A DNA stretch of 64,000 nt from Marinicrinis sediminis (GTDB taxonomy: Bacteria; Bacillota; Bacilli; Paenibacillales; KCTC-33676). The notes below the pieces were generated by a model that made no database searches, was not told the DNA's origin, and saw only the letters and a program-made list of their open reading frames with translations. Numbering within the stretch: the stretch's first letter is position 1; every line of letters begins with the position of its first letter. The DNA is taken from contig NZ_JBHUMM010000025.1 of assembly GCF_042685085.1 (NCBI RefSeq), forward strand, positions 1 to 64,000. Reading direction: 5' to 3'. Position numbers and translations under genes: made by a program. Of this stretch, positions 1 through 7,556 are shown piece by piece.

Positions 1-57
1 TTTGTATTTCTCTACAGCTTCCATTTTCTTGTCATAACTGATTCGTCTTCTTCCCAT
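1..57 (-). CDS. Transposase N-terminus, partial (IS3 OrfA-like)
   Basis: Nineteen codons are visible from an ATG at 57, giving MGRRRISYDKKMEAVEKYK, and the frame is still open at the window edge. A short basic start leading into an amphipathic helix is typical of the helix-turn-helix OrfA of IS3-family transposases. A GGGGAG ribosome site lies about eight bases upstream. Only the beginning is present, so the assignment rests on this pattern and on the IS-like end next to it. It could also be the start of an unrelated small HTH protein. Confidence 0.5.
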   Translation of the reverse strand, partial: MGRRRISYDKKMEAVEKYK

Positions 58-111
58 AAAAAAGCTCCCCTTTGAGTAGTCCTGAATTTTGTTATTTCAG
101 GTGTCTACTCA
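1..111 (-). mobile_element. End of an insertion sequence (IS3-like), running off the window
   Basis: Read on the minus strand, the first 111 bases look like the left end of an IS: an outer tip beginning TGAGTAGACACC at 111, a short leader with a GGGGAG ribosome site, then a transposase start at 57. The segment carries an imperfect inverted repeat (GCTCCCCTTTGAGTAG near 64-79 against CTACTCAAAGGGGAGC at 105-120). The TG outer dinucleotide and the small basic protein start fit the IS3 family, but too little is present for a firm family call. The exact outer boundary (111 or up to 120) is uncertain because the inverted repeat reaches 120. Confidence 0.55.
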
Positions 112-119
112 AAGGGGAG

Positions 120-227
120 CATATCAACGCGGTCGCCGTCCCCGTTCTGATCACGCCATCTACACTTGGTCAGCCGGAGCTATTCGAAGCGATCGGCGCT
201 TATGTCAACATCGTGCGCATTGGATAA
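120..227 (+). pseudogene. 3' remnant of a fourth collagen-like (BclA-type) gene, cut by the IS
   Basis: In the frame ending at the TAA at 225-227 the translation ends LFEAIGAYVNIVRIG and contains VLITPSTLGQPE shortly before. This is the conserved C-terminal ending of the three intact collagen-like proteins downstream (for example LFPGIGAWVCVIRVG, LFAGIGSWVNIVRIG and LFQAIASWVSVVRIV). No start or collagen region is left: homology begins right at the IS tip. The array therefore once had at least four paralogues and an IS insertion removed or displaced the 5' part of the first. Confidence 0.75.
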
Positions 228-328
228 TGCCGCAGCTATCCCATTTTCATTCGCCGACCGCGTTGGTCTATACGGGCTGTCCGCATTTCTCATATGATAT
301 CCCATACTCAAGGAGAGGAGTTATAGAT

Positions 329-1156
329 ATGATCGAGGATACCCGTACATGCGGGAAGATAATCAGACGTCCCTTGAAGCGCCGGATGAGAAAGCATGCG
401 ACTGTGGTTTGCACGTGTATGACCAAACCAGCCAAACGCACGTACGGACCTTCCGCTAACTGGACGTCATCGTCCAGCCTTGTCACATGCACATGCAAGC
501 GAAAGAAGTCAACATGCAAAGTCGGACCCAGGGGGCCAAGAGGACCTCAGGGGCCTGCCGGACCAAACGGACCGAATGGTACATCCGGTGCAAGAGGCAA
601 TTCGGGACCTAGAGGAGCGGCCGGGTCCACAGGGGCAACCGGACCGGTTGGACAGCAGGGGCCACAGGGAGATCCGGGACCCGCATTTAACTCCGCTCTG
701 TTAGTCAGCTATTCCTCCAGTGATGTCCTCCCTGTCGCGGCCGGGGCCACGTTTACCTACACCGATGTCAACACCAATGGAACTGTTGGAGCCGATCTGA
801 CAGTAGATCTGAATAACGGAACGTTCACGGTCAACACAGCTGGCCGATATCTGTTCATTTGGTCCTTTAACCTGGAAAATACAGAAAACGAGGCAGCCAG
901 CATCATCGCCACACTGGTACAGAATAACGTCAATCAGGCGTTGTCAGGTGTGCCGAATGTCGTCAGCGGCGCGATCGGCACCGCCAATGGCAGTATTGCC
1001 GTGAAAACATCTGTCGGAGATATCATTACGATGCGCAATCAATCCAGCAGCCCCAATCTCGGAGATACGAATGTCGCGATTACCCCTGCCATTATTGCAC
1101 CTCCACAGTTGTTTCCGGGAATTGGTGCCTGGGTTTGCGTTATTCGTGTCGGCTAA
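329..1156 (+). CDS. Collagen-like surface/exosporium glycoprotein (BclA-type), paralogue 1
   Basis: The 275-residue protein starts at the ATG at 329, behind AGGAGAGGAG at 311-320; an upstream in-frame start is only read-through of the pseudogene region. The N-terminus begins MIEDTRTCGK and is basic and Cys-containing (about residues 1-65). A short Gly-X-Y collagen stretch follows (about residues 66-125, rich in GPRGPQGPAG-like triplets). The C-terminal ~140 residues form a BclA/TNF-like beta-jelly-roll (FTYTDVN, AGRYLFIWSFNLENTE, ending WVCVIRVG). Collagen triplets plus such a domain are known from spore exosporium filaments of Bacillus and relatives. No signal peptide is seen, which fits spore-coat type deposition rather than Sec export. 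Location is inferred. Confidence 0.8.
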   Translation: MIEDTRTCGKIIRRPLKRRMRKHATVVCTCMTKPAKRTYGPSANWTSSSSLVTCTCKRKKSTCKVGPRGPRGPQGPAGPNGPNGTSGARGNSGPRGAAGSTGATGPVGQQGPQGDPGPAFNSALLVSYSSSDVLPVAAGATFTYTDVNTNGTVGADLTVDLNNGTFTVNTAGRYLFIWSFNLENTENEAASIIATLVQNNVNQALSGVPNVVSGAIGTANGSIAVKTSVGDIITMRNQSSSPNLGDTNVAITPAIIAPPQLFPGIGAWVCVIRVG

Positions 1157-1159
1157 CAA

Positions 1160-1332
1160 AGTAATATGGGAAAATAATGAAGATCAAAGATCTATGGAAG
1201 TGAACCGCAAATAGGAAAGATAAAAAAGTTAGAGGTTAGAGGAAGAGGAACAGAAACAAGAACAGAAACAGGAAAAAGGTAATAAGAAATGTGAAAAGGA
1301 AAAAAAAGAAATAAGTGAAAGGAGTTTTCATT
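1160..1332 (+). other. Purine-rich low-complexity leader upstream of collagen-like gene 2
   Basis: The stretch between paralogues 1 and 2 is almost entirely A and G on the plus strand from about 1205 to 1325, with degenerate copies of AACAGAAACA near 1250-1270. No hairpin terminator is obvious after paralogue 1, so read-through into paralogue 2 is possible. The AAAGGAG ribosome site of paralogue 2 is at 1318-1324. Confidence 0.6.
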
Positions 1333-2058
1333 ATGTTCACGGATCGGGTTCATCCCTGCACGTGTCACGGAAAAAGAAGAAAAGTCATGAAGAAAAAGAA
1401 AAGACCCTGTCCGAACAAATGTCCGCGGGGACCACGAGGATTGCCCGGTCAGCGAGGACCGGCAGGTACGGCAGGACCACCAGGATCGCAAGGACCACGC
1501 GGTTTAAGAGGCCCGCGGGGCGCTACCGGAGCGACAGGACCTCAGGGGCCAGTTGGAAATCAGGGACCAGTTGGACCGACCACAAGCGGCACGGAGCTGG
1601 TCAGCTTTTCCGGTCAGGAAACGCAAGTCGTACCCGGTGACACGAACTTCCGCTATACCGATATTAATCCCAACGGCTCGACAGATACAGACGTCTCACC
1701 GGATTTGTCTGCGGGAACCTTCACGATCTTAAATACCGGAGCTTATTTAATTAACTGGTCCTTTGACATCCGAAATACCAATACCGAAGCAGCGAATCTG
1801 ATTGTCTCCCTGTTCCAGGAAGATCAGCGTATTGCCATCACCGGCATTCCAAACGTACTGCCGAATGTCTTGCGAGCCGTTCCAGGCAGCATCGCCGTGC
1901 TGGCTACGCAGAACACCCTGTTTCGCTTCGTCAATGAAACCAATATTGTTCCGACCAACTCCCTAGCCGTACAGGTTGAGCCAGCCGTTACGTCCGAAGG
2001 CGGAGGCACGCTATTTGCCGGAATTGGCTCCTGGGTAAACATCGTGCGCATCGGCTAG
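1333..2058 (+). CDS. Collagen-like surface/exosporium glycoprotein (BclA-type), paralogue 2
   Basis: The 241-residue product starts at ATG 1333, eight bases after AAAGGAG (1318-1324); an in-frame GTG at 1315 lies before the ribosome site and is rejected. The layout is as in its neighbours: a very basic Cys-containing head (CTCHGKRRK, then KKKKRPCPNKC), a collagen segment of GPRG/GPAG-like triplets (about residues 34-83), and a C-terminal jelly-roll domain with FRYTDINPNG, AYLINWSFDIRNTNTEAANL and the ending WVNIVRIG. The paralogues match mainly in the C-terminal domain, while the heads share only the Cys/Lys-rich character. It is probably a spore-surface filament protein; glycosylation on Thr of the triplets is possible but not visible. 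Confidence 0.8.
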   Translation: MFTDRVHPCTCHGKRRKVMKKKKRPCPNKCPRGPRGLPGQRGPAGTAGPPGSQGPRGLRGPRGATGATGPQGPVGNQGPVGPTTSGTELVSFSGQETQVVPGDTNFRYTDINPNGSTDTDVSPDLSAGTFTILNTGAYLINWSFDIRNTNTEAANLIVSLFQEDQRIAITGIPNVLPNVLRAVPGSIAVLATQNTLFRFVNETNIVPTNSLAVQVEPAVTSEGGGTLFAGIGSWVNIVRIG

Positions 2059-2122
2059 CAGGCTAGATGGCTACATGGGCATCGTCTCGTTCTCGGAGAG
2101 GCTGCCACTTCCTGTACGATTC

Positions 2123-2500
2123 CTATACGACAAGCTGCTGATACAGGTGCTGCAACGCTCGATATTGCTCGGACCACTGCCGGAAGGAATCATCAGAACG
2201 CTGTGCCAGTGCCTCATCAATCTTAAAGGTCAGGTAGTTCATTTCCAGCTCGATATCCATTTGAGAGGCCATCCATTTTTGCTGATGATAGGCTTGGAGA
2301 TCGTCCATCGCGATAAACATCGCATATTGCTCATTGACAATGACCTGCATCATCCATCCCTGTTCTTCATGATATTCTCTTTTGTTCGTGAAGGTCACTC
2401 GATCCCCTTCTTCGAAATGAAAAAGTCTTCTTGTCTCACAATTTGAACACATGCAGCTGATCCAGTGATCAAACGGGGATCGCACAACCAGTTCCAACAT
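2123..2500 (-). CDS. Small protein with a C-terminal IDEAL-like motif, function unknown
   Basis: The 125-residue product starts at ATG 2500 (MLELVV), about eight bases after AAGGGAG; upstream in-frame ATGs sit on or before that site. The middle resembles a small beta-barrel (FEEGDRVTFTNKREYHEEQGWMMQ), and the C-terminal third contains FKIDEALAQRSDDSFRQW. This looks like the IDEAL domain found at the end of several Bacillus proteins such as YpiB, where it is thought to mediate protein contacts. A CxxC-like pair (CMCSNC) lies near residue 20. It is divergent from collagen-like gene 3, with a Fur box between them. The function cannot be stated. Confidence 0.65.
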   Translation of the reverse strand: MLELVVRSPFDHWISCMCSNCETRRLFHFEEGDRVTFTNKREYHEEQGWMMQVIVNEQYAMFIAMDDLQAYHQQKWMASQMDIELEMNYLTFKIDEALAQRSDDSFRQWSEQYRALQHLYQQLVV

Positions 2501-2604
2501 CACCATTTCTCCCTTCCACGTCCTCATGCTTCTATATTGTCATGTTCGTCCACAAATTTTGCGAATCGGAACACAGGCATTGAATCATGAATCTATCGAA
2601 CAAT

Positions 2605-2619
2605 TGATAATGATTATCA
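2605..2619. promoter_or_regulatory. Perfect 7-1-7 Fur box
   Basis: The sequence TGATAATGATTATCA is an exact 7-1-7 inverted repeat matching the Bacillus Fur/Zur/PerR family operator. It lies between the divergent IDEAL-like gene (start 2500) and collagen-like paralogue 3 (start 2713). The sequence match is direct; iron control of paralogue 3 or of its leader ORF is inferred. Zur or PerR, which bind related boxes, cannot be excluded. Confidence 0.75.
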
Positions 2620-2643
2620 TCATCATAAATAAAGGTGAGAGAA

Positions 2644-2694
2644 ATGTCAATCTTCACTCGGGTGGCTGCGCTTGAAGGCGTCATTCCAACTTGA
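2644..2694 (+). CDS. Possible 16-residue leader peptide between Fur box and collagen-like gene 3
   Basis: An ATG at 2644, preceded by AAAGGTGAG, opens a short frame encoding MSIFTRVAALEGVIPT and stopping at 2694, 18 bases before the collagen-like start. The Fur box lies 25 bases upstream of the ATG. The peptide shows no known attenuation codons. It may be a translated leader or chance; ribosome-site quality is the only positive evidence. Confidence 0.3.
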   Translation: MSIFTRVAALEGVIPT

Positions 2695-2712
2695 CAGAGA
2701 GGAGTTCCGTTC

Positions 2713-3489
2713 ATGATCAAAGACACATGTACGTGCGGTCAAAAGCCGCATTTGCAGAAAAAACGCCGTCATAAGCGTGGACAATTGTTTATCTGCACCT
2801 GCTGCGCAAAAAGCAAACACAAGAAAAGAAAGAGCGGGATCTGCAAGCCAGGACCTCGCGGACCTCGTGGACCCCAAGGGCCTGCCGGAAGCAATGGATC
2901 ACCCGGGTCTCAGGGGTCACGCGGACCTCGCGGACCTCGCGGATCAACCGGCGCTGCAGGCGGAACAGGTCCGCAGGGCCCTGAAGGACCGGTTGGACCG
3001 CCGGGACCGGGATTAGACTCCCTGCTGCTCGTCGTGTATTCCGATACGGAGGCCATTGCGTTCGGACCCAACGAGATTTTCACTTATACGTCGGTCAATC
3101 CAAATGGAACCGCCACGACAGACATTACGGCAGACCCGATTGCCGGAACGTTCCGTATTAACACGGATGGCAGATACTTGTTCCAGTGGTCCTTCAACCT
3201 GCGGCCGGAAGGGTCCACAGGTACTGTAAATGATGTGGTTGCTACGTTATTTAGAGGCGAAGACCCGATTGCCCCGTCCGGTGTTCCAAATGTTGAACCT
3301 GTGGACGTTGGCGTGCCAACCGGCGCCATTGCTGTAGAAGCGAAAGCAGGCGAAATCCTGACGCTCCGCAATCAGTCTACCACTAACCTTGGCGGACCTG
3401 CCTCAGTGCTGCTTACCCCATCCATTCTCGGACAGCCTGACCTCTTCCAGGCTATCGCATCCTGGGTAAGTGTCGTTCGGATCGTATAA
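2713..3489 (+). CDS. Collagen-like surface/exosporium glycoprotein (BclA-type), paralogue 3, Fur-box linked
   Basis: The 258-residue product starts at ATG 2713 after AGAGGAG (about 2697-2704). The head MIKDTCTCGQKPHLQKKRR is closely similar to that of paralogue 1 and is followed by a second Cys cluster (FICTCC). The Gly-X-Y region covers about residues 46-100 and the C-terminal jelly-roll about 105-258 (FTYTSVNPNG, GRYLFQWSFNLRPEG, ending WVSVVRIV). This is the only paralogue with a clear Fur box in front and a strong terminator behind, so it is probably its own transcription unit. The Cys-x-Cys heads could support disulfide cross-linking or metal binding at the spore surface; this is inference. 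Confidence 0.8.
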   Translation: MIKDTCTCGQKPHLQKKRRHKRGQLFICTCCAKSKHKKRKSGICKPGPRGPRGPQGPAGSNGSPGSQGSRGPRGPRGSTGAAGGTGPQGPEGPVGPPGPGLDSLLLVVYSDTEAIAFGPNEIFTYTSVNPNGTATTDITADPIAGTFRINTDGRYLFQWSFNLRPEGSTGTVNDVVATLFRGEDPIAPSGVPNVEPVDVGVPTGAIAVEAKAGEILTLRNQSTTNLGGPASVLLTPSILGQPDLFQAIASWVSVVRIV

Positions 3490-3494
3490 TCAAC

Positions 3495-3554
3495 AAACCG
3501 CTCTGCCTCCATCCTGCATCACTTGCATGCAGGACAGGGGTGAGCGGTTTTCCA
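3495..3554. terminator. Bidirectional terminator between collagen-like gene 3 and sulfatase
   Basis: AAACCGCTC at 3495-3503 pairs with GAGCGGTTT at 3542-3550 around an inner CCTGCAT/ATGCAGG stem. The position between two convergent genes and the T/A tails on both sides suit a two-way terminator. Confidence 0.75.
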
Positions 3555-3560
3555 TTTATG

Positions 3561-5162
3561 TCATCCTTTCAATACCTTGGGTATTCGCTGCCGGGCCTCC
3601 TCACTGTCTTCCTGCGTCCACCACGGTACAGGCTCCAGCCCCCTTGCCTGTAGACGGGATTTAGCCCTGTCATATGCATCCAGCGAAAAAATCTCTCGAT
3701 CCTTCAGATCATACGGATGCAGTCTAAATTGCCCCACATAACGCTGCAACGCCAATTGAAGCTCCTCCCGTTTCTCTGCATAAGCAGGATCATCAGCCAG
3801 ATTGTGCTGTTCGGCGGGATCTTGGCTAAGATCATACAATTGGTCAGAATCAAGCGCATGCCGATAGACATCCATCGTTACATACGGCTGGTGCTGCTCA
3901 GACATATCGAGATGGTTCGGCAGGACATGAAGAGATCCCGCTTTGACGGCCTCCGTTATGGACTTTGGATACCGAAGGGCAATGTATTTCATGTCATCCT
4001 TCAGGACGGCGCGCAGAAAACCCATCTCGAAATACAGGCTGTCGTGGCGATCCTCCCCGTTCAGAATGGATCGAATATCCTTCCCGTCCAGCACCATATC
4101 TCGCGGCGCTTCCACTCCGCAGGTTCGCAGCAAGGTGGGCACCAGATCGATATTTTGCACCAGATCATGAGAAACCTGCCCTTTGCCAAATCCGTCCGGC
4201 CAGCGTATCAACAGCGGGATACGTGTTCCGAATTCATAACAGCTTGCTTTTCCTGGTTCTACGTTGTGATCTGAGGCATACACAATGATTGTATGATCCA
4301 GCAGCCCTTTTTCCTCGAGCCTTTGCATGACTTTCCCGAATTGCAGATCGGTCCAGTATGCGCCTACACGACGATGATCAATTGCCATGCCTCTTGCCTT
4401 CAATGTTTCCTTGATTGCCCTTCTTTCTTCCCCTACAGACTTCATTGCGGGATCATAACCACTCCACGTTAGGCAGGGGTCTTGATCCAGCGATTCATCA
4501 TGCGAAGGACCGTGAAAGGAAGATGTGGCCATATAGAGTGCAAAGGGCTTGTCTGCATCCAGCGAATCGATCACTTCCAGCGCTCCCTGAGTCATCCATT
4601 CCAGATGATGCGCCTTTAATTGATCGAGCGGCATTTCATCCACATTGCCCCACACGAGACTGCGTGCATGATCAACCTGCAAAGTGCACTTCAACTCGTG
4701 CTGCAGGATGCGTTGCAGCTGTCTGACCTTCTGGTCGGTCTCAGGATCTCTCGGATCCTCATCTGCTGAAAAAGAGGGAGCGCCTATGTCCGCCAGACTT
4801 CTTCCACAATGCCACTTGCCAACATAGCCTGTCTGATAGCCATTGTCCTTCAAGACGCTCATCAGATTCGGTGTCTGCTCATTCAACACGACATTGAAAT
4901 GGATGTTGCTCATATCTCCAGGTGGATTGTCTTTCAAAAAGACCGGGTCTGTGTTGCGTCCTGCATAATGACCTGTCATAAACGTATACCTGGAAGGTGT
5001 ACATACCGTAGAGGAGCAATAGGCGCGTTCAAATCGCACGCCTTCAGCGGCCAGTGCATTGAGATGAGGCGTGAGCACCTCCCCTCCTCCCTGATAACAA
5101 CCCAGACAGTCCTTCTGCGTGTCATCCATCATGAGAAACAAAACATTTGGTTGCTTTCCCAT
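3561..5162 (-). CDS. Cys-type sulfatase (alkaline-phosphatase superfamily)
   Basis: This 533-residue sulfatase probably hydrolyses a sulfate ester of a sugar or other small substrate. Residues 5-14 (PNVLFLMMDD) hold the metal-binding Asp pair. The sulfatase signature C54-T-P-S-R58 is present, where the Cys is converted to formylglycine by an FGE/anSME enzyme; none is in the window. Later blocks VGKWHCG, FALYMATSSFHGP and YASDHN complete the metal and substrate pocket. No signal peptide is seen, so it appears cytoplasmic. The start MGKQPNVL at 5162 is preferred over a GTG at 5174, although neither has an ideal ribosome site. It is monocistronic, convergent with collagen-like gene 3, and the substrate cannot be predicted. 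Confidence 0.85.
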   Translation of the reverse strand: MGKQPNVLFLMMDDTQKDCLGCYQGGGEVLTPHLNALAAEGVRFERAYCSSTVCTPSRYTFMTGHYAGRNTDPVFLKDNPPGDMSNIHFNVVLNEQTPNLMSVLKDNGYQTGYVGKWHCGRSLADIGAPSFSADEDPRDPETDQKVRQLQRILQHELKCTLQVDHARSLVWGNVDEMPLDQLKAHHLEWMTQGALEVIDSLDADKPFALYMATSSFHGPSHDESLDQDPCLTWSGYDPAMKSVGEERRAIKETLKARGMAIDHRRVGAYWTDLQFGKVMQRLEEKGLLDHTIIVYASDHNVEPGKASCYEFGTRIPLLIRWPDGFGKGQVSHDLVQNIDLVPTLLRTCGVEAPRDMVLDGKDIRSILNGEDRHDSLYFEMGFLRAVLKDDMKYIALRYPKSITEAVKAGSLHVLPNHLDMSEQHQPYVTMDVYRHALDSDQLYDLSQDPAEQHNLADDPAYAEKREELQLALQRYVGQFRLHPYDLKDREIFSLDAYDRAKSRLQARGLEPVPWWTQEDSEEARQRIPKVLKG

Positions 5163-5536
5163 GCTTGCCTGCACATCCTTTCTAATCGGTTTTGATACGG
5201 CTGCTTCGATACTTTTTTGACTAATTTTAAATCAGGTTTGATCAGCTTTAGATCGATTTCAGTTCGTCTTCTGTGCGGTTACATCGAGCCGTTGACTATC
5301 TCATCATCTTGATCGTACCACCTTGTACATACCGCCTCTACATACAGAGGCTGAATCCCAGATTTGCTCCATGTTTTTCCCGATATCATCCTGTATATCC
5401 ATGACCCCCAATTTCGTTTGTCTGCTGCCGATTGTGCAGTTGTTTTTTCAGCCTGTAGTATGATATGTTGCTTACAGATAAGAGAGAGAAGAGTGAAGAG
5501 TGAAATAAAGAAGATAGTGTAATGGAGGAACCTACG
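5163..5536. other. Intergenic region: divergent promoters and purine-rich leader of SemiSWEET
   Basis: The 374-base gap holds a small hairpin (GCCTCT/AGAGGC, 5334-5351), a TATGAT -10-like element at 5459-5464 pointing toward the SemiSWEET gene, and a strongly AG-rich leader (about 5474-5530) ending in the GGAGG ribosome site. No gene-sized frame with a ribosome site was recognised. Confidence 0.45.
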
Positions 5537-5791
5537 ATGAATTTAGTCACCATAATTGGTTCGGTTGCTGCTTTTTTGACAACCATTGCTTTTTTGCCCC
5601 AAACGTTAAAAACCATCCGCGAAAAAAACACGGATGGCATCTCCTTGCATATGTACACGCTGTTTACGGTGGGCGTGTTTCTGTGGCTGATCTACGGTCT
5701 GTATACCGTGGACATCCCGATTATCCTGGCCAATCTGGTCACCTTCGGTCTGGCCATGACCATCCTCATTCTGAAAATCCGATATCACTGA
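5537..5791 (+). CDS. SemiSWEET sugar transporter (MtN3/PQ-loop family)
   Basis: The 84-residue protein has three predicted transmembrane helices (about residues 3-25, 35-55 and 58-80). The PQ motif lies in AFLPQTLKTIREKNTDGIS, the hallmark of SemiSWEET/MtN3 transporters, which work as homodimers and pass mono- or disaccharides down a gradient. The start is the ATG at 5537, seven bases after GGAGG; the ATG at 5522 overlaps that ribosome site. The length is normal for the family. Neighbours on both sides are on the minus strand, so it is a single-gene unit. The exact sugar is unknown. Confidence 0.85.
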   Translation: MNLVTIIGSVAAFLTTIAFLPQTLKTIREKNTDGISLHMYTLFTVGVFLWLIYGLYTVDIPIILANLVTFGLAMTILILKIRYH

Positions 5792-5814
5792 TCGCCGCCA
5801 TCGGACGGAGGGAT

Positions 5815-6453
5815 TTAGGAGCGACGTTCCCCCTTCGCTCGTAATGCAGCGCGTTTCTCAAACCACAGAACCGCCTGATTGGACAAGATCGCCAGCAAGG
5901 ATACAAACACCGTTCCCCAGACGATCTTGGGAAAAGAATTCTGATACAAACCTTCGAATAACACGACGCCCAATCCCCCCGCGTTAATCCAGGCTGCTAT
6001 ACTGGCAATGCCGATAATGGAGATCACTGCAATACGAATGCCTCCCAAAATGACAGGCAGTGCTAACGGCAGCTCGATCTTCCAGAATAGTTGCAGCGAA
6101 CTGAGCCCCATGCCCTTGCCAGCTTCCACAACTGCCGGGTCCACCGACTGAAAGCCTACCATGACATTGCGCACCAAAATCAGCTGACTGTATGCCACCA
6201 GTGCAATAATGGCCGGCTTCGTGCCAAGCCCGGCAATCGGGATCAGCAAGGCGAACAACGCGATGCTGGGTATGGCATACAGCACGCCAAGCACAGACAG
6301 AATCGGCACAGACAGCCACCTCCAGCGAGACAGCAGCATCCCGGCCGGAAGGGCAATCAGCATCGCTAGCCCCAGCGAAGCCGCCGTGAGCTGGATATGT
6401 TCCCATGTCAGGGAAAGCAGGCGATCATAATGATTCAGCAAATAGTCCAGCAT
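5815..6453 (-). CDS. opuCB: OpuC-type glycine betaine/carnitine/choline ABC permease
   Basis: The 212-residue inner-membrane subunit has about five helices and the binding-protein-dependent permease loop (EAGKGMGLSSLQLFWKIELPLALPVILGGIRIA, about residues 110-142). The closest known type is OpuCB/OpuBB of Bacillus osmoprotectant importers. It starts at ATG 6453, four bases after the ATPase gene ends, so it is translationally linked. The set of ATPase, lipoprotein and two permeases is complete in this operon, in an order unlike the usual CA-CB-CC-CD. The substrate (glycine betaine, choline, carnitine or related) is inferred from family. Confidence 0.8.
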   Translation of the reverse strand: MLDYLLNHYDRLLSLTWEHIQLTAASLGLAMLIALPAGMLLSRWRWLSVPILSVLGVLYAIPSIALFALLIPIAGLGTKPAIIALVAYSQLILVRNVMVGFQSVDPAVVEAGKGMGLSSLQLFWKIELPLALPVILGGIRIAVISIIGIASIAAWINAGGLGVVLFEGLYQNSFPKIVWGTVFVSLLAILSNQAVLWFEKRAALRAKGERRS

Positions 6454-6457
6454 GCCC

Positions 6458-7438
6458 TCACCTGCTTTCTATCGGTTCATGTATACGACCGTCCAGTACT
6501 TTCAATTGCTCAAAGCCAATCGTACCCACCAGCTCATCATCCTCGTTCCTGACCCCGACTTGTTCCCCATCGCTCTGCAACAAGCACGACAACACCTTTT
6601 TCAAACTGTCTGTCGTGTAAACGGTATGCCCGATCTCCCCGGAAGCCTGCCTCACTGGCACCATCATTCGCTGTGCCTCCATCAGTTCCAGACGCTGAAA
6701 CACATCATCGGCGTGCACCAGCTGGCGCACAAAATCATTCGCCGGCTCTGTCAGAATCTCCAGCGGAGTGCCATACTGCTGAATGCGCCCTTCGTTCATG
6801 ATCACGATCTGATCGCCCAGCTTCATCGCTTCATCGATATCATGCGTCACGAACAAAATCGTTTTGTTCAGCTTTCGCTGGATATCAATCAGCTCATCCT
6901 GCAAGCTGGCCCGTGTGATAGCATCAAGCGCCCCGAACGGCTCATCCATCAACATGATCGAGGCATCACCTGCCATGGCCCTTGCAATTCCAACCCGCTG
7001 CTGCTGTCCGCCAGACAGCTGCCTTGGGTAGCGGTCACGAAACTCGGCAGGCAAATGTACCAATTCGAGCAGCTCAGCCACCCTTTCCCTGATTTTCCCG
7101 GCGTTCCATCCGAGTATCTTCGGTACCGTGGCAATATTCTGCTCGACAGTCATATGTGGAAACAGACCGATTTGCTGGATCACATATCCGATTTTCCTGC
7201 GCAGGTTCTTCACAGGCAGCGAAGTAATATCCTGTCCTTGCACGCGGATGCGGCCAGAGGTCGGCTCATGGATGCGATTGACCATTTTAAGCAAGGTCGT
7301 TTTTCCGGAACCGGAAGCCCCGAGAATCGTAATAAAGCTGCCTTCTGCAATGTTTAAGCTCGTTTCATGCACCGCTGGCTCAGCAGCATGGGGAAACGTT
7401 TTACTGACTTGTTCAAATTCAATCGCATACTCACCCAT
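6458..7438 (-). CDS. opuCA: OpuC-type osmoprotectant ABC transporter ATPase
   Basis: This 326-residue ATPase starts at ATG 7438 behind GAAAGGGA; the longer frame upstream has no ribosome site. It shows Walker A (GASGSGKT, about residue 40), the Q-loop, signature LSGGQQQR, Walker B (IMLMDEPFGALD) and the switch His (FVTHDIDEA). The C-terminus (about 255-326) keeps a CBS-like segment as in OpuCA, where CBS pairs sense ionic strength; only one repeat is evident. It energises the uptake system encoded by the flanking permeases and binding lipoprotein. Confidence 0.85.
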   Translation of the reverse strand: MGEYAIEFEQVSKTFPHAAEPAVHETSLNIAEGSFITILGASGSGKTTLLKMVNRIHEPTSGRIRVQGQDITSLPVKNLRRKIGYVIQQIGLFPHMTVEQNIATVPKILGWNAGKIRERVAELLELVHLPAEFRDRYPRQLSGGQQQRVGIARAMAGDASIMLMDEPFGALDAITRASLQDELIDIQRKLNKTILFVTHDIDEAMKLGDQIVIMNEGRIQQYGTPLEILTEPANDFVRQLVHADDVFQRLELMEAQRMMVPVRQASGEIGHTVYTTDSLKKVLSCLLQSDGEQVGVRNEDDELVGTIGFEQLKVLDGRIHEPIESR

Positions 7439-7556
7439 GGCGTTCGTCCCTTTCCTCTGTCTTCCCTGCCACGCACACAAGGCTTGCCTTTGTCTGGAAA
7501 GGAAAGCCATGCTGCGCCTTCAACCGTATGATGCCGTTCGAATGCTGTTTCCGACA

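Noticed and set aside
89..328. Long N-terminal extension of collagen-like protein 1 from an upstream ATG
   Set aside because: The extension has no ribosome site, overlaps the pseudogene remnant and has composition unlike the protein; the ATG at 329 behind AGGAGAGGAG matches the start of paralogue 3.
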